Shown one piece after another: positions 23,806 through 32,702 of a stretch of DNA of 64,000 bases. The position numbers and the translations under genes were made by a program. The stretch is from JAJPKK01 sp963781195 (GTDB taxonomy: Bacteria; Pseudomonadota; Alphaproteobacteria; Rhizobiales; Xanthobacteraceae). Under the pieces are notes generated by a model that was not told the DNA's origin, ran no database searches, and saw only the letters and a list, made by a program, of their open reading frames with translations. The stretch is from the NCBI GenBank assembly GCA_963781195.1, contig CAWAEZ010000005.1:286006-350005 (forward strand). Reading direction: 5' to 3'. The stretch's first letter is position 1. The number at the start of each line of letters is the position of its first letter.

Positions 23806-25095
23806 ATGGATCGCATCAGCATCATCGGCGGCCGGCCGCTTCACGGCGCCATCCCGATTTCCGGCGCCAAGAACGCCACCCTGCCCTTGATGATCGCGAG
23901 CCTTCTCACCAAGGACACGCTCATCCTCGACAATGTGCCGCGGCTGGCCGACGTCGCGCTGCTCCAGCGCATCCTCAGCAACCACGGCGTCGACATAATG
24001 CTCAACGGCAAGCGGCCGGGCGATTCCGCTTATCAGGGCCAGACCCTGCACATTTCCGCGGCCGACATCGTCGACACCACGGCGCCCTACGAGCTCGTCT
24101 CCAAGATGCGGGCGAGCTTCTGGGTGATCGGCCCGCTGCTTGCGCGCATGGGCGAGGCGAAGGTCTCGCTGCCGGGCGGCTGCGCCATCGGCACCCGGCC
24201 GGTCGACCTGCTCATCGAGGCGCTGCAGTGCCTCGGCGCCGAAATCGAGATCGACAGCGGCTACGTCATCGCCCGCGCCAAGAAGGGCCTGCGCGGCGGC
24301 GAGATCAACTTCTCCAAGGTGACCGTCGGCGGCACCCACACCGCGATCATGGCGGCCTCGCTGGCCCATGGCACCACCGTGATCGAGAACGCCGCCCGCG
24401 AGCCCGAGATCGGCGACGTCGCGGACTGCCTCAACAAGATGGGCGCCCGGATTTCCGGCCACGGCACCTCGCGGATCATCGTCGAGGGCGTGCCGCGGCT
24501 ATCCGGCGCACGCCACAGCGTGCTGCCCGACCGCATCGAGACCGGCACCTATGCCATGGCGGTCGCCATGACCGGCGGCGATGTGGTGCTGGAGGGCGCC
24601 CGACCGGAGCTGCTGCAGTCCGCGCTCGACGTGCTGGTGCAGGCGGGCGCCGTCATCACCCCCACCAATGCCGGCATCCGGGTCAAGCGCAACGGCGCCG
24701 GCATCGCCCCGGTGGACGTGGTGACCGCGCCGTTCCCCGGCTTCCCGACCGATCTGCAGGCGCAGTTGATGGCGCTGATGACCCGCGCTGCGGGCACCTC
24801 GCACATCACCGAGACCATCTTCGAGAATCGCTTCATGCACGTCCAGGAACTGGCCCGGCTCGGCGCCAGCATCCGGCTCGACGGCGAGACCGCGACCATC
24901 GAGGGAAAGACCCACCTCAAGGGCGCTCCGGTAATGGCGACGGACCTGCGCGCCTCGGTGTCGCTCGTCATCGCGGCGCTGGCCGCCGAGGGCGAGACCA
25001 TGGTCAACCGCGTCTACCACCTCGACCGCGGCTTCGAGCGCCTCGAAGACAAGCTCAACGCCTGCGGCGCCGAGATCACCCGCCTCAGCGCCTGA
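23806..25095 (+). CDS. murA: UDP-N-acetylglucosamine 1-carboxyvinyltransferase
   Basis: A 429-residue MurA, full length. It catalyses the first committed step of peptidoglycan synthesis, transferring enolpyruvate from PEP to UDP-GlcNAc in the cytosol. The N-terminus has the substrate motif SGAKNATLPLMIA with the conserved Lys and Asn. The catalytic cysteine is C126 in LPGGCAIGTRPVDL, so the protein should be fosfomycin-sensitive in principle. Conserved late motifs include TDLQAQLMALM and the DRGFERLEDKLNACGAEI end. The ribosome site ACGGGGGTT precedes the ATG. It is transcribed behind a terminator-like leader. Confidence 0.98.
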   Translation: MDRISIIGGRPLHGAIPISGAKNATLPLMIASLLTKDTLILDNVPRLADVALLQRILSNHGVDIMLNGKRPGDSAYQGQTLHISAADIVDTTAPYELVSKMRASFWVIGPLLARMGEAKVSLPGGCAIGTRPVDLLIEALQCLGAEIEIDSGYVIARAKKGLRGGEINFSKVTVGGTHTAIMAASLAHGTTVIENAAREPEIGDVADCLNKMGARISGHGTSRIIVEGVPRLSGARHSVLPDRIETGTYAMAVAMTGGDVVLEGARPELLQSALDVLVQAGAVITPTNAGIRVKRNGAGIAPVDVVTAPFPGFPTDLQAQLMALMTRAAGTSHITETIFENRFMHVQELARLGASIRLDGETATIEGKTHLKGAPVMATDLRASVSLVIAALAAEGETMVNRVYHLDRGFERLEDKLNACGAEITRLSA

Positions 25096-25110
25096 CGCCG
25101 AGGCCATGGC

Positions 25111-25135
25111 GCCGGCCGGCTTCGTGTCGGCCGGC
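25111..25135. terminator. Hairpin between convergent genes
   Basis: Arms GCCGGCCG at 25111-25118 and CGGCCGGC at 25128-25135 form a perfect 8-bp stem 16 bases after the murA stop, followed by a short TTT. It probably serves as terminator between murA and the convergent Bug gene. Confidence 0.45.
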
Positions 25136-25188
25136 TTTGGCCGCGTGCGGGGGGAGCGGCCCCCCGCGCCTCCGCCGCCCGCGAAGCG

Positions 25189-26187
25189 CTATTCGACGGT
25201 GGCGCCGCTGGCCTTGATCGGCGCCGCCCATTTCTCGACCTCGCTCTTCACGAAGGCGTCGAGATACTCCGGCGTGCGCCGCTCGCGCGCCGGGATGACC
25301 GCACCGAGCTTCGCCATCCGTTCGCGAATCACGGGCGCATCCAGCGCCTGGTTCAGCGCACCGTTGAGCTTGCGCACGATGGGCTCCGGAGTGCCCTTGG
25401 GCAGGAACATGGCGGTCCAGTTATAGGCTTCGAACCCGGGAAGGCCCTGCTCCTGCGCGGTCGGAAGGCTGGGTAGCACCTCGGCGCGATCCTTGGAGAG
25501 GATGGCGATCCCCTTCACGTTGCCGCCTTGAATCTGGGGAAGCGCGCCCAGCACGAAGTCGCACCCGAAATCGATGCGGCCGGCCGTGAGGTCCTGCGCC
25601 GCCTGGCCCATGCCGCGGTAGGGAACGTGGGTCGCCTTGAATCCAGCGGCCTGGGTGAGCAGTTCGCAGCCGAGATGGGTGGCGGAGCCGACCCCCGCGG
25701 AGCCGAAGGTCGTGGGGTGCTGCTTGGCGTAGGCGATGAACTCCGGGAGCGTCGTCGCCGGCAGGTCCTTTCGTGCGATCAGGACCAGCGGCAATTCGAC
25801 CACGAGGCCCAGTGGCGCGAAGTCCGTCGTCGCGTTGTAGGGCGGGTTCTTGTAGAGCCACTGGCTCAGGGCATGGGTTCCGGTGCCGCCCTGGACGATC
25901 TGGTAGCCGTCGGGCGCCGCCTTCGCCACCCGGTTGGTACCGGTCACCCCGCCGGCGCCGGCGAGGTTCTCGACCACGAACTGCTGGCCGAGCGTCTCGC
26001 CCATGTGCTGCCCGAGCAGGCGCGCGATGACATCTGCCGGGCTGCCGGCGCTGTAGGGCACGACGATCGTGATCGGCCGCACCGGCCAGTCCTGGGCGAC
26101 CGCGCCCCCGGCCGCGGCGATGATGCCGCACAGCACCGCGCCGGAAAGCGCCGCCACCGACATCGTCGCGACCGACGGCCTGCGCAT
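25189..26187 (-). CDS. Bug/TctC-family periplasmic substrate-binding protein
   Basis: A 332-residue Bug protein. I chose the ATG at 26187, preceded by GAAGAGAC and giving a clean signal peptide (MRRPSVATMSVAALSGAVLC, cleaved near GGAVAQDWP). The open frame upstream is Arg-rich junk. Signature segments are WPVRPITIVVPYSAGSPADV and the ligand loop ENLAGAGGVTGTNRVAKAAP. It stands alone without TctA/TctB. It is transcribed downstream of a GntR regulator and near two ring-cleavage-type genes, so its ligand may be an aromatic or organic acid controlled by that regulator. Confidence 0.92.
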   Translation of the reverse strand: MRRPSVATMSVAALSGAVLCGIIAAAGGAVAQDWPVRPITIVVPYSAGSPADVIARLLGQHMGETLGQQFVVENLAGAGGVTGTNRVAKAAPDGYQIVQGGTGTHALSQWLYKNPPYNATTDFAPLGLVVELPLVLIARKDLPATTLPEFIAYAKQHPTTFGSAGVGSATHLGCELLTQAAGFKATHVPYRGMGQAAQDLTAGRIDFGCDFVLGALPQIQGGNVKGIAILSKDRAEVLPSLPTAQEQGLPGFEAYNWTAMFLPKGTPEPIVRKLNGALNQALDAPVIRERMAKLGAVIPARERRTPEYLDAFVKSEVEKWAAPIKASGATVE

Positions 26188-26260
26188 TGTCTCTTCGTGC
26201 CGGCGAATTCGTGCACCCACAGCCCGTTCTCCTCGCGGCTCCGGCCTGACCCGGGCTCTC

Positions 26261-26950
26261 TCAATCCTTGGCGGAATGCTTCGCAGATTTCGGCGCCGAC
26301 CCGGGCGAGGCACCGACGCGCAAACGCCCCAGGATGCCGCTGGACAGGCGCGCATTATGAAGGCGCATCGCCTCGCATGCGGCATCGGCATCGCTGCCGA
26401 GGACGGCGCCCACGATCCTGGCGTGCTCTTCGTGGGACTGCGGGAACCTGCGACCCCGGGGCACCGATTGCGCTTGCCGGAACGGCGCCAGGCGCACGCG
26501 CAGTTCGCGCGTCATCGCCGCCAGGGTGGCGTTGTGGGCGCCGTCGCAGATCAGGTCGTGGAAGACCTGGTTGATCTCGAGATAACGGGCCTCGTCGCGG
26601 TCCCGCGTCAGCCCCTTGGTCTGGGCGTGACATTCCTGCAGGGCGCTCTTCTCGACGGCGCTCATCCGCTGCGCAGCGAGACGGGCGCAGAGCGCCTCCA
26701 TTTCGCACTCGGCGTCGAGCATGTCGGAGAGTTGATCGAGGCTGATCTGCGCGACGATGCCGCCGCGGTGAGGGACGAGTTCGATCAGTCCGCGCGCACC
26801 GAGTTCCCGCAACGCCTCACGAATCGGCGTGCGGGACACTCCGAACTCGGTTGCGAGCTTCTGCTCGTCGAGCCTGCAGCCGGGCTTCAACTCGCCGTTG
26901 ACGATCCGGCTGGCGAGCGACTTCTGAACGCGGGCCGCAATGGTCATCAT
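26261..26950 (-). CDS. GntR/FadR-family transcriptional regulator with FCD domain
   Basis: A 229-residue regulator, standard for FCD-type GntR proteins. The winged HTH at residues ~5-70 includes LDEQKLATEFGVSRTPIREA and LRELGARGLIELVPHRGGIV. The C-terminal all-helical FCD ligand-binding domain has metal-type histidines in FHDLICDGAHN and SHEEHARIVGAV. Start at tandem ATGs 26950/26947; the open frame upstream is an artefact of short tandem repeats (26978-27045). It lies 73 bases upstream of the Bug gene in the same direction and probably controls it and the divergent catabolic genes. A candidate operator is at 27583-27613. Confidence 0.92.
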   Translation of the reverse strand: MMTIAARVQKSLASRIVNGELKPGCRLDEQKLATEFGVSRTPIREALRELGARGLIELVPHRGGIVAQISLDQLSDMLDAECEMEALCARLAAQRMSAVEKSALQECHAQTKGLTRDRDEARYLEINQVFHDLICDGAHNATLAAMTRELRVRLAPFRQAQSVPRGRRFPQSHEEHARIVGAVLGSDADAACEAMRLHNARLSSGILGRLRVGASPGSAPKSAKHSAKD

Positions 26951-26977
26951 GATGCATCCGTTGCGGGGGCGACCTGC

Positions 26978-27045
26978 GAACTGCGGACTGTGACTGCGGA
27001 CTGCGGACTGTGAACTGCGGACCGCGGCGGTGAAACTGCGGACCG
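26978..27045. repeat. Short tandem repeats
   Basis: Variants of CTGCGGACTGTGA repeat about five times in the gap upstream of the GntR gene. They lengthen the open frame artificially and may move the regulator's promoter. Confidence 0.6.
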
Positions 27046-27100
27046 CCGGCGCTCGCGCGAGGCGCGGGCGCACGGCCTTATCCGCGCGTCGGCCCGCCGG

Positions 27101-27523
27101 TCAGGCGGCCTGCGCCTTGGCCGGAACGACCTCCTTCACGGCACCCCGCCACCCGTTGGCGGTGACATCGAACACGATGCCTTCCGGCGTCTTGTATTTC
27201 ACCTCGTAGAATACGTTGGGGTCCTTCTCGAAGCGGCCGGTCATGTGGCTGCCGCCGGCCGCCTTGATCTGACGGTCGGCCTCCTCCGTGTTGTCGACCC
27301 ACATGCCGAAATGGATGATGCCCTCGTACCCCTTCTGGGTCTCGAAACCCGGGACCGGCTCTTCGCCGAAGTTGAGCAGCGCGACATTGATGATGCCGTC
27401 GGTGAGATAGACGCCCCGCATCGCCTGGCCGGCGCGCGTCATGCCGAACGCTTTTTCGAAGAACTGCGCGGTCTTCTCCGGATCCTTCACGGCGATGGCG
27501 ATGTGACGAAGCTTGGCGACCAT
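27101..27523 (-). CDS. VOC (glyoxalase/bleomycin-resistance) family protein
   Basis: A 140-residue protein with a single paired beta-alpha-beta-beta-beta fold: RHIAIAVKDPEKTAQFFEKA at the start and GIIHFGMWVDNTEEADRQIK in the second half. Metal-ligand positions appear at the first-strand His (about residue 7), the His in IIHFGM and the Glu/Asp near EGIVFDV. VOC proteins include isomerases, lyases and dioxygenases of small metabolites. AGGAGGGTTC precedes the start. It is divergent from the FAH hydrolase gene (139 bases between starts), fitting one aromatic or keto-acid catabolic unit. Confidence 0.88.
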   Translation of the reverse strand: MVAKLRHIAIAVKDPEKTAQFFEKAFGMTRAGQAMRGVYLTDGIINVALLNFGEEPVPGFETQKGYEGIIHFGMWVDNTEEADRQIKAAGGSHMTGRFEKDPNVFYEVKYKTPEGIVFDVTANGWRGAVKEVVPAKAQAA

Positions 27524-27582
27524 TGAACCCTCCTGTTGTCGAACGCTTCACGCGTTGCCCTGGCGCCTCCCAGCGCTTGATG

Positions 27583-27613
27583 CATGCAATCTAATATGCA
27601 ATGCATACAATAG
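27583..27613. promoter_or_regulatory. Candidate operator in divergent promoter region
   Basis: A palindrome-like, A+T-rich cluster of TGCA words (GCATGCAATCTAATATGC then AATGCATACAAT) stands out in otherwise GC-rich DNA between divergent VOC and FAH genes. FadR-type GntR regulators bind short TTGTATGCAA-like dyads, and such a regulator is encoded 0.6 kb away. Confidence 0.45.
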
Positions 27614-27662
27614 GCAACAGGCCTCGTGGTCGCACGGGGCGGCTTTCCGGAGGAGCGCTTTC

Positions 27663-28586
27663 TTGGTCTGGCATGCGTTGGGAGTGTTCGAGGTCGACGG
27701 CGCCGCGGTTCCTGCCCTGGTTCTCGATGGCGCGGCGTTCGAGCTGTCCGCATTGCTGGGGCGGCACCGCTCGGAGGCGCTCCAGTCGGTCGTCACGCAC
27801 GGTGTGCTCTCCCAACTCGGCAACTGGCCGGCAATCGCGGACGACCTCGCGACGCTCGCCGAAATGGCCGCGGCCGAAGCGCCCGAGTCGAAGCCGATGC
27901 CGCAGGGCGTCCGGCCGCTGGCACCGTTCACGCCGCCGCGCATTTTCGCGGCCGCCTCCAACTACGTCGAACATGCCGCCGAAATGGGAACGGTTCTCGC
28001 CGCCAAGGCGGAGAGCGCGCCCTACGTGTTCATCAAGGCGTCGACCAGCGTGATCGGACCGGAAGCTCCGATCATCCTTCCGACGGTAGCCCGCCAGGTC
28101 GACTGGGAAATCGAACTCGCCGCGGTGATCGGTCGCGGCGGCCGGAACATTCCGGTCGAGGAGGCGCTAGCGCATGTGGCGGGCTATGCGATCATGAACG
28201 ATGTCAGCGCGCGGGATCTCACGCGCCGCACCGACTTTCCGTTCAAGTTCGATTGGTTTCGCGGCAAATCCTTCGACACCTTCGGACCGTTCGGCCCCTG
28301 GCTCGTGCCCGCGGCGGTGGTCGGCGACCCGCAAAAGCTGCACCTGCGGCTCGACGTCAACGGCGCCACCATGCAGGACGACGAGACCTCGGCGATGATT
28401 TTCACCGTCGCCGAGCAGATCGCCTATCTCTCCTCGATCCTGACGCTCCAGCCGGGCGACACGATCGCCACCGGCACGCCGGACGGCGTCGGCATGGGAC
28501 GGAATACGTTCTTGAAGGATGGCGACGTCGTCGTCGCTTCCATCGAACGCATCGGAACGCTACGTAATCCCGTGGTCGCGGCCTAG
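27663..28586 (+). CDS. Fumarylacetoacetate hydrolase (FAH)-family protein, TTG start
   Basis: A 307-residue FAH-superfamily hydrolase or decarboxylase. The start is set by a strong Shine-Dalgarno GGAGGAG (27649-27655), seven bases before TTG at 27663; the frame open from 27513 would begin inside the divergent promoter. The catalytic fold runs from ~90 onwards: FAAASNYVEHAAEMG, the metal-binding VDWEIELAAVIGRGG (E-x-E), NDVSARDL (third acidic ligand), and the closing LQPGDTIATGTPDGVGMGR. Relatives cleave C-C bonds in oxo-acid products of meta ring cleavage. The extradiol-type dioxygenase gene follows 52 bases later, so ring opening and hydrolysis would be successive steps. Confidence 0.9.
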   Translation: MVWHALGVFEVDGAAVPALVLDGAAFELSALLGRHRSEALQSVVTHGVLSQLGNWPAIADDLATLAEMAAAEAPESKPMPQGVRPLAPFTPPRIFAAASNYVEHAAEMGTVLAAKAESAPYVFIKASTSVIGPEAPIILPTVARQVDWEIELAAVIGRGGRNIPVEEALAHVAGYAIMNDVSARDLTRRTDFPFKFDWFRGKSFDTFGPFGPWLVPAAVVGDPQKLHLRLDVNGATMQDDETSAMIFTVAEQIAYLSSILTLQPGDTIATGTPDGVGMGRNTFLKDGDVVVASIERIGTLRNPVVAA

Positions 28587-28638
28587 CCGGCGCAACCACG
28601 GTCATCGGTACGACCTGGGCACAGGTCGAGAGGTCAGC

Positions 28639-29532
28639 ATGATCACGACAAAGCGCCTCGGGCACGCCTCATTCACGACGCCGGATCTCGACAGGCAGAT
28701 CGACTACTACCGCGAGATCGTCGGGCTGCACCTCGCAGGACGAGAACGCGATCGTGCATTCCTGGCTTCCAACAGCGGCCAGCTCGCGATCGTTCTCGAA
28801 CGCGGAGCGATCGAGAGCTGCACGCGGGCGGCGTTTGAAGTGTCACCGAGCCGAAGCTTCGCGCAGATCGCCCAAGAGCTCGCCGACTTTGGACTGAAAA
28901 GCGAAACCCGCAGCGACGACATCCCGGGCCTCGCCAGCGTCCTCTGCTTCAACGACCCCAAGGGCACGACGATCGAGCTGTTCTCCGAACCACGCTTCGT
29001 GCCCAAGGGGCCGACGGTGGGCGGCGGCGCCGCGATCAAGCTCGGGCATCTGGCCTTCGCCGTGCGGGACCCGAAAGCGACGGCCGAATTCTATCAGCAG
29101 GTGCTCGGGTTCCGGGTGTCCGACTGGATCGGCGATCACTTCGCGTTCCTGCGCTGCGGCGTCGACCACCACACCGTGAATTTCATCGCAGGGGCCACGG
29201 TGAAGATGCACCACATCGCGTTCGAGATGCGGGATGCCGCGCATCTGCATAATTCCTGCGATCTCCTCGGACAGCGCCGCATGGAGATCATCTGGGGGCC
29301 GGTGCGCCACGGCCCCGGACACAACGTGGCGACATACCACTTCAATCCCGACGGCCAGATCGTCGAGTTCTTCGCCGAGATGGATCGGATGACCGACGAG
29401 GAAGGCGGCTTCTTCGAACCGCGGCCTTGGCACCGCGACCTGCCGCAAAGGCCGAAGGTCTGGGATCCCACCGTGGCGCGGGACATGTGGGGCGTCGGCC
29501 CCACCGCGAAATTCACGAGCTTCACGAGATAG
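28639..29532 (+). CDS. Extradiol-dioxygenase-like VOC protein (2,3-dihydroxybiphenyl dioxygenase type)
   Basis: A 297-residue two-domain VOC protein. The N-terminal domain (RLGHASFTTPDLDRQIDYYR) lacks metal ligands. The C-terminal domain carries the classic 2-His-1-Glu set: His in KLGHLAFAVRD, His in MHHIAFEMRD and Glu in GQIVEFFAEMD. It should use Fe(II) to open a catecholic ring by extradiol cleavage. The ATG at 28639 follows GAGAGGTC. Transcribed with the FAH hydrolase, it gives a compact meta-cleavage pair; the substrate is unknown. It could instead be a non-aromatic VOC oxygenase, but the triad is complete. Confidence 0.88.
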   Translation: MITTKRLGHASFTTPDLDRQIDYYREIVGLHLAGRERDRAFLASNSGQLAIVLERGAIESCTRAAFEVSPSRSFAQIAQELADFGLKSETRSDDIPGLASVLCFNDPKGTTIELFSEPRFVPKGPTVGGGAAIKLGHLAFAVRDPKATAEFYQQVLGFRVSDWIGDHFAFLRCGVDHHTVNFIAGATVKMHHIAFEMRDAAHLHNSCDLLGQRRMEIIWGPVRHGPGHNVATYHFNPDGQIVEFFAEMDRMTDEEGGFFEPRPWHRDLPQRPKVWDPTVARDMWGVGPTAKFTSFTR

Positions 29533-29653
29533 CCGCGCCGCCGCGGGCCGCCTGCCGGCCGCGTGAGCTGGCGCACAGACGCCGGCGCCGGCGCCTCGCA
29601 AGGTGGCCGGGTCCACCGCGCTTCATCAGCGCGGGCAAACACGGCGACCTCTC

Positions 29654-30247
29654 ATGACAGACCTCCTCGCTGCGGCAAGACTGCTTCTCCTCGACCTCGC
29701 GTCGACGGTGTTTTTCCTGGCCGCGCTTCTGCTGACCCGAGACCTGCCGCTCGCGGTCGTCGGCGCCATGGCGCTGGGCCTCGCCCAGATCGGCTGGCAG
29801 TTCGCGCGCGGGAGGCCGATCGACGCGATGCAGGCCATGAGCCTCGTCGCGGTGATGGGCTCCGGGGCCGCAACCCTGATGAGCCACGACCCGCGCTTCG
29901 TGATGGTCAAACCGAGCCTGATCTACGTCGCGCTCGGCGTGATCATGCTCAAGCCGGGATGGATGAACCGGTATCTGCCGCCGTCTACACGCGAGACCCT
30001 CGCCGATATCGCGCTGATCTTCGGGTCCGCCTGGGCGATGCTGATGTTTTTTTCCGCCGCCGTGAACCTGATTGTCGCGCTCAATTTCGGCGTCGTCGCG
30101 TGGTCGGCTTTCATGATGACCTACGGCGTCGCCACCAAGGCCGGCCTCGTCCTCGTTCAGTATGCAACCATGCGCCATGTCAGGGACCGCCGCGCGCAGG
30201 TCGCGCCGCCATCCTATTCGGTCGTGGTGAGCACGACGCACGCGTGA
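29654..30247 (+). CDS. YciB/IspZ-family inner-membrane septation protein
   Basis: A 197-residue multi-span membrane protein. The five or so hydrophobic helices include LLLDLASTVFFLAALLLTR, ALGLAQIGWQFARGRPIDAM and ALIFGSAWAMLMFFSAAVNL. The motif MVKPSLIYVALGVIMLKPGW is characteristic of the YciB/IspZ (septation protein A) family, thought to help coordinate envelope synthesis with division. Start at 29654 (MTDLLAAAR); the longer open frame adds 17 non-family residues. No operon partner is evident. Confidence 0.85.
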   Translation: MTDLLAAARLLLLDLASTVFFLAALLLTRDLPLAVVGAMALGLAQIGWQFARGRPIDAMQAMSLVAVMGSGAATLMSHDPRFVMVKPSLIYVALGVIMLKPGWMNRYLPPSTRETLADIALIFGSAWAMLMFFSAAVNLIVALNFGVVAWSAFMMTYGVATKAGLVLVQYATMRHVRDRRAQVAPPSYSVVVSTTHA

Positions 30248-30492
30248 CGAAAATATATGGCTGCGGAGCCGTCTCCGTCGCTGGCGACTGACGGCGCGCG
30301 CCGTGAGTAGACAGCGCGAGATTTTCTCGAAATGCTCGCGCGATGCGCCCGTCGATACCTCCGCTCCTTCAGTGGGCCGCATGCCGACGCGAACACCGCG
30401 GCCCGGTCCGCCCCAATTCGACCATGTTGTCATCCCCTTCTGGGGGGGTGGAGGACCTGCATACCTGCGGGTTTGTTATGGGGGATATCACC

Positions 30493-30570
30493 ATGTCGTT
30501 CGTTATGGTTTTTGCAGCCATGGTTTCTCTCAGCGCACTCGGACTTCTCGCCGCCTACGAAGACAGGTGA
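30493..30570 (+). CDS. Putative 25-residue membrane micropeptide
   Basis: ATG at 30493 lies six bases after GGGGGA and opens a frame of one hydrophobic helix ending AYEDR. Size, a single membrane span and a charged C-terminus are what small membrane proteins look like, and the start signal is good. Purely predicted from sequence; it may be chance. Confidence 0.35.
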   Translation: MSFVMVFAAMVSLSALGLLAAYEDR

Positions 30571-30975
30571 TTTCGATGCGTTGTCGCCGTGGCACTCCTC
30601 TGTTCAATGCGAGTGTGGAAATTCGAGCCGCGTTGAAATTCGCGTCATAATTTTCTGAAGCTGAGGCGGCCGTCATCGAGCGGCGGCTATCGCGCACTGT
30701 CCTCGCCGCGGGGAGTGGTCGCGATCGTCCTATCTGCGCCGGATTCCCTGCCGCTTGGCTTCCCTGCCGCTTGGCTTCCCTGCCGCTTGACTTCCCTGCG
30801 CTTCAATCCGTGCGGAACTTTAACGCGCGCGCCACCGCACGTGTTTCCGTTGCGGTGTCGGCCGGCGGTCGACACCCATCGCATGCGGGCCCAACGAGCA
30901 GAGGCCTTGCCTTAATCAGGCCTCACCTCGGTTGTTGGTCCATCCCAATGTTTTGTGGCGAAGGGCGAGGTGGAG
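30571..30975. repeat. Intergenic region with 16-bp tandem repeat
   Basis: About 400 bases without a trusted gene. A 16-base unit (TTCCCTGCCGCTTGGC) is repeated three times at 30744-30791, with a fourth partial copy. Nothing else is distinctive. Confidence 0.7.
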
Positions 30976-31614
30976 ATGGGGTCGGCAAGCCGGATACTAT
31001 GTGGTCGTATATTGGTCACGACCGCGTTCACAATGGCGCTTGTGTGTGCAGGATCCACGCTCGTGCCGGCACAGGGATTTTTTCGGTCGCCGCAGATCAC
31101 CATGCCGATCGAGGAACAGCCGGGTTACGAGCCTGATCCTTCCGCGGAGCAGCTTCCTCCCGCATTCCGGCGCCAGCTCGTATTTTTTCGCACCGCCGAG
31201 CCGCCCGGCACCATCATCGTCCAGACCTCGGAGCGATTCCTCTATCTCGTCCAGGGCAACAACCGCGCGATCCGTTACGGCATCGGGGTCGGCCGCGACG
31301 GCTTCCAGTGGTCAGGCCTGCTGAAGGTGTCGCGCAAGGCCGAGTGGCCGGATTGGCGGCCGCCCGCGGAGATGATCGAGCGGCAGCCCTATCTGCCGCG
31401 CTTCATGGCCGGCGGCCCCGGCAATCCGCTCGGCGCGCGCGCGCTCTATCTCGGCGAGACGGTGTATCGCATCCATGGCACCAACCAGCCCCAGACCATC
31501 GGGCAGACGGTGTCGTCGGGATGCTTCCGCCTCGTCAATCCCGACGTCATCGATTTGTTCGAGCGCGTTCCCGTGGGCACCAAGGTCGTGGTGCGCCAGA
31601 CCCCCGAAATGTAG
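30976..31614 (+). CDS. L,D-transpeptidase (YkuD family)
   Basis: A 212-residue secreted YkuD enzyme that forms 3-3 peptidoglycan cross-links or anchors proteins to the wall in the periplasm. Signal peptide near the start (TTAFTMALVCAGSTLVPAQG). The catalytic motif IHGTNQPQTIG then SSGCFRL places His167 and the nucleophile Cys183 (numbered from ATG 30976, preceded by GAGGTGGAG; a GTG at 30955 is in frame too). Length and motif spacing match the rhizobial family, which has many paralogues. The gene 11 bases downstream is an ABC binding protein, probably only weakly coupled. Confidence 0.93.
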   Translation: MGSASRILCGRILVTTAFTMALVCAGSTLVPAQGFFRSPQITMPIEEQPGYEPDPSAEQLPPAFRRQLVFFRTAEPPGTIIVQTSERFLYLVQGNNRAIRYGIGVGRDGFQWSGLLKVSRKAEWPDWRPPAEMIERQPYLPRFMAGGPGNPLGARALYLGETVYRIHGTNQPQTIGQTVSSGCFRLVNPDVIDLFERVPVGTKVVVRQTPEM

Positions 31615-31624
31615 CGAGAACGAC

Positions 31625-32689
31625 ATGACGCATTTTCGTTGGCCGGCTCGTACCCGCAGCACCGCGGGCGTTGCGAGCGCGGTGGGTCTCACCGTGGCGA
31701 TTGCCCTCGGCACTCTCCTGTTCGGCGCCGGCATCGGCTCGGCGCAGACGCTGGCCGCGGTCAAGCAGCGCGGCACTCTGGTGTGCGGCGTCAGCGAGGG
31801 CATCGTCGGCTTCTCGGCCCCCTCGGGGAACAGTTGGACCGGATTCGACGTCGATCTCTGCCGTGCACTCGCGGCCGCGATCCTCGGCAACTCCACGAAG
31901 GTGCGCTACGTGCCGCTCAACGCCAACGATCGCTTCGCGGCGCTGCAGTCCGGCAGCATCGACGTGCTGTCGCGCAATTCGACCTGGACGATGTCGCGCG
32001 AAACCGGGCTCAAGCTGGTATTTCCCGCCGTCACTTATTACGACGGCCAGGGCTTTCTCATCCGCCGGTCGCTGCCGGCCACCTCGGCGCTCGAGCTCGA
32101 CAACGCAAAAGTCTGCGTCCAGGGCGGTACCACGACGGAGCTCAACCTCGTCGACTACTTCCGCGCCAACCACATGCGGCTCGTCAGCGTGACGTTCGAA
32201 AATGCGCGAGACGTGGTGAAGGCCTACGATGCCGGCCGCTGCGACGTCTTCACCAGCGACGTCTCCCAGCTTCACGCCGAACGGCTCAACCTCGCGCAGC
32301 CCGACGACCATGTGATCCTGCCGGACGTCATCTCGAAAGAACCGCTCGGGCCCGCGGTGCGCCAGGGCGACGAGCAGTGGGCCAACATCGTCAGGTGGAC
32401 GGTGTTCGCCATGATCAATGCCGAAGAGCTCGGCGTCGCCTCCGCGAGCGTCGACCAGGCCCTACAATCCAGCCGGCCTGAGATCAAGCGGCTGGTGGGC
32501 ACCGACGGCGACTTCGGCGAGCAGATGGGACTCACACGGGACTGGGCCGTGCGCGTCATCCGCGCGGTCGGAAACTACGGCGAGGTTTTCGAGCGCAACG
32601 TCGGTACCGAGTCGCGTCTCGGTATCCCGCGCGGGCTCAATCACCTCTGGGCCGCAGGTGGAATCCTTTACGCGCCGCCGATCCGCTGA
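31625..32689 (+). CDS. General L-amino-acid ABC transporter periplasmic binding protein (AapJ-like)
   Basis: A 354-residue family-3 solute-binding protein. Signal peptide ends around GAGIGSAQ. The ligand-binding opening TLVCGVSEGIVGFSAPSG then WTGFDVDLCRALAAAI, and YYDGQGFLIRRSLP plus CDVFTSDVSQLHAER later, match the AapJ/BztA group, longer than the typical 260-residue amino-acid binders. It would deliver amino acids to an AapQMP-type permease, but no permease or ATPase is adjacent, so it is an orphan. Confidence 0.88.
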   Translation: MTHFRWPARTRSTAGVASAVGLTVAIALGTLLFGAGIGSAQTLAAVKQRGTLVCGVSEGIVGFSAPSGNSWTGFDVDLCRALAAAILGNSTKVRYVPLNANDRFAALQSGSIDVLSRNSTWTMSRETGLKLVFPAVTYYDGQGFLIRRSLPATSALELDNAKVCVQGGTTTELNLVDYFRANHMRLVSVTFENARDVVKAYDAGRCDVFTSDVSQLHAERLNLAQPDDHVILPDVISKEPLGPAVRQGDEQWANIVRWTVFAMINAEELGVASASVDQALQSSRPEIKRLVGTDGDFGEQMGLTRDWAVRVIRAVGNYGEVFERNVGTESRLGIPRGLNHLWAAGGILYAPPIR

Positions 32690-32702
32690 ACCCGGCTACC
32701 GC

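Noticed and set aside
26951..27073. N-terminal extension of the GntR regulator
   Set aside because: Encoded by short tandem repeats; the HTH domain begins normally at the ATG at 26950.
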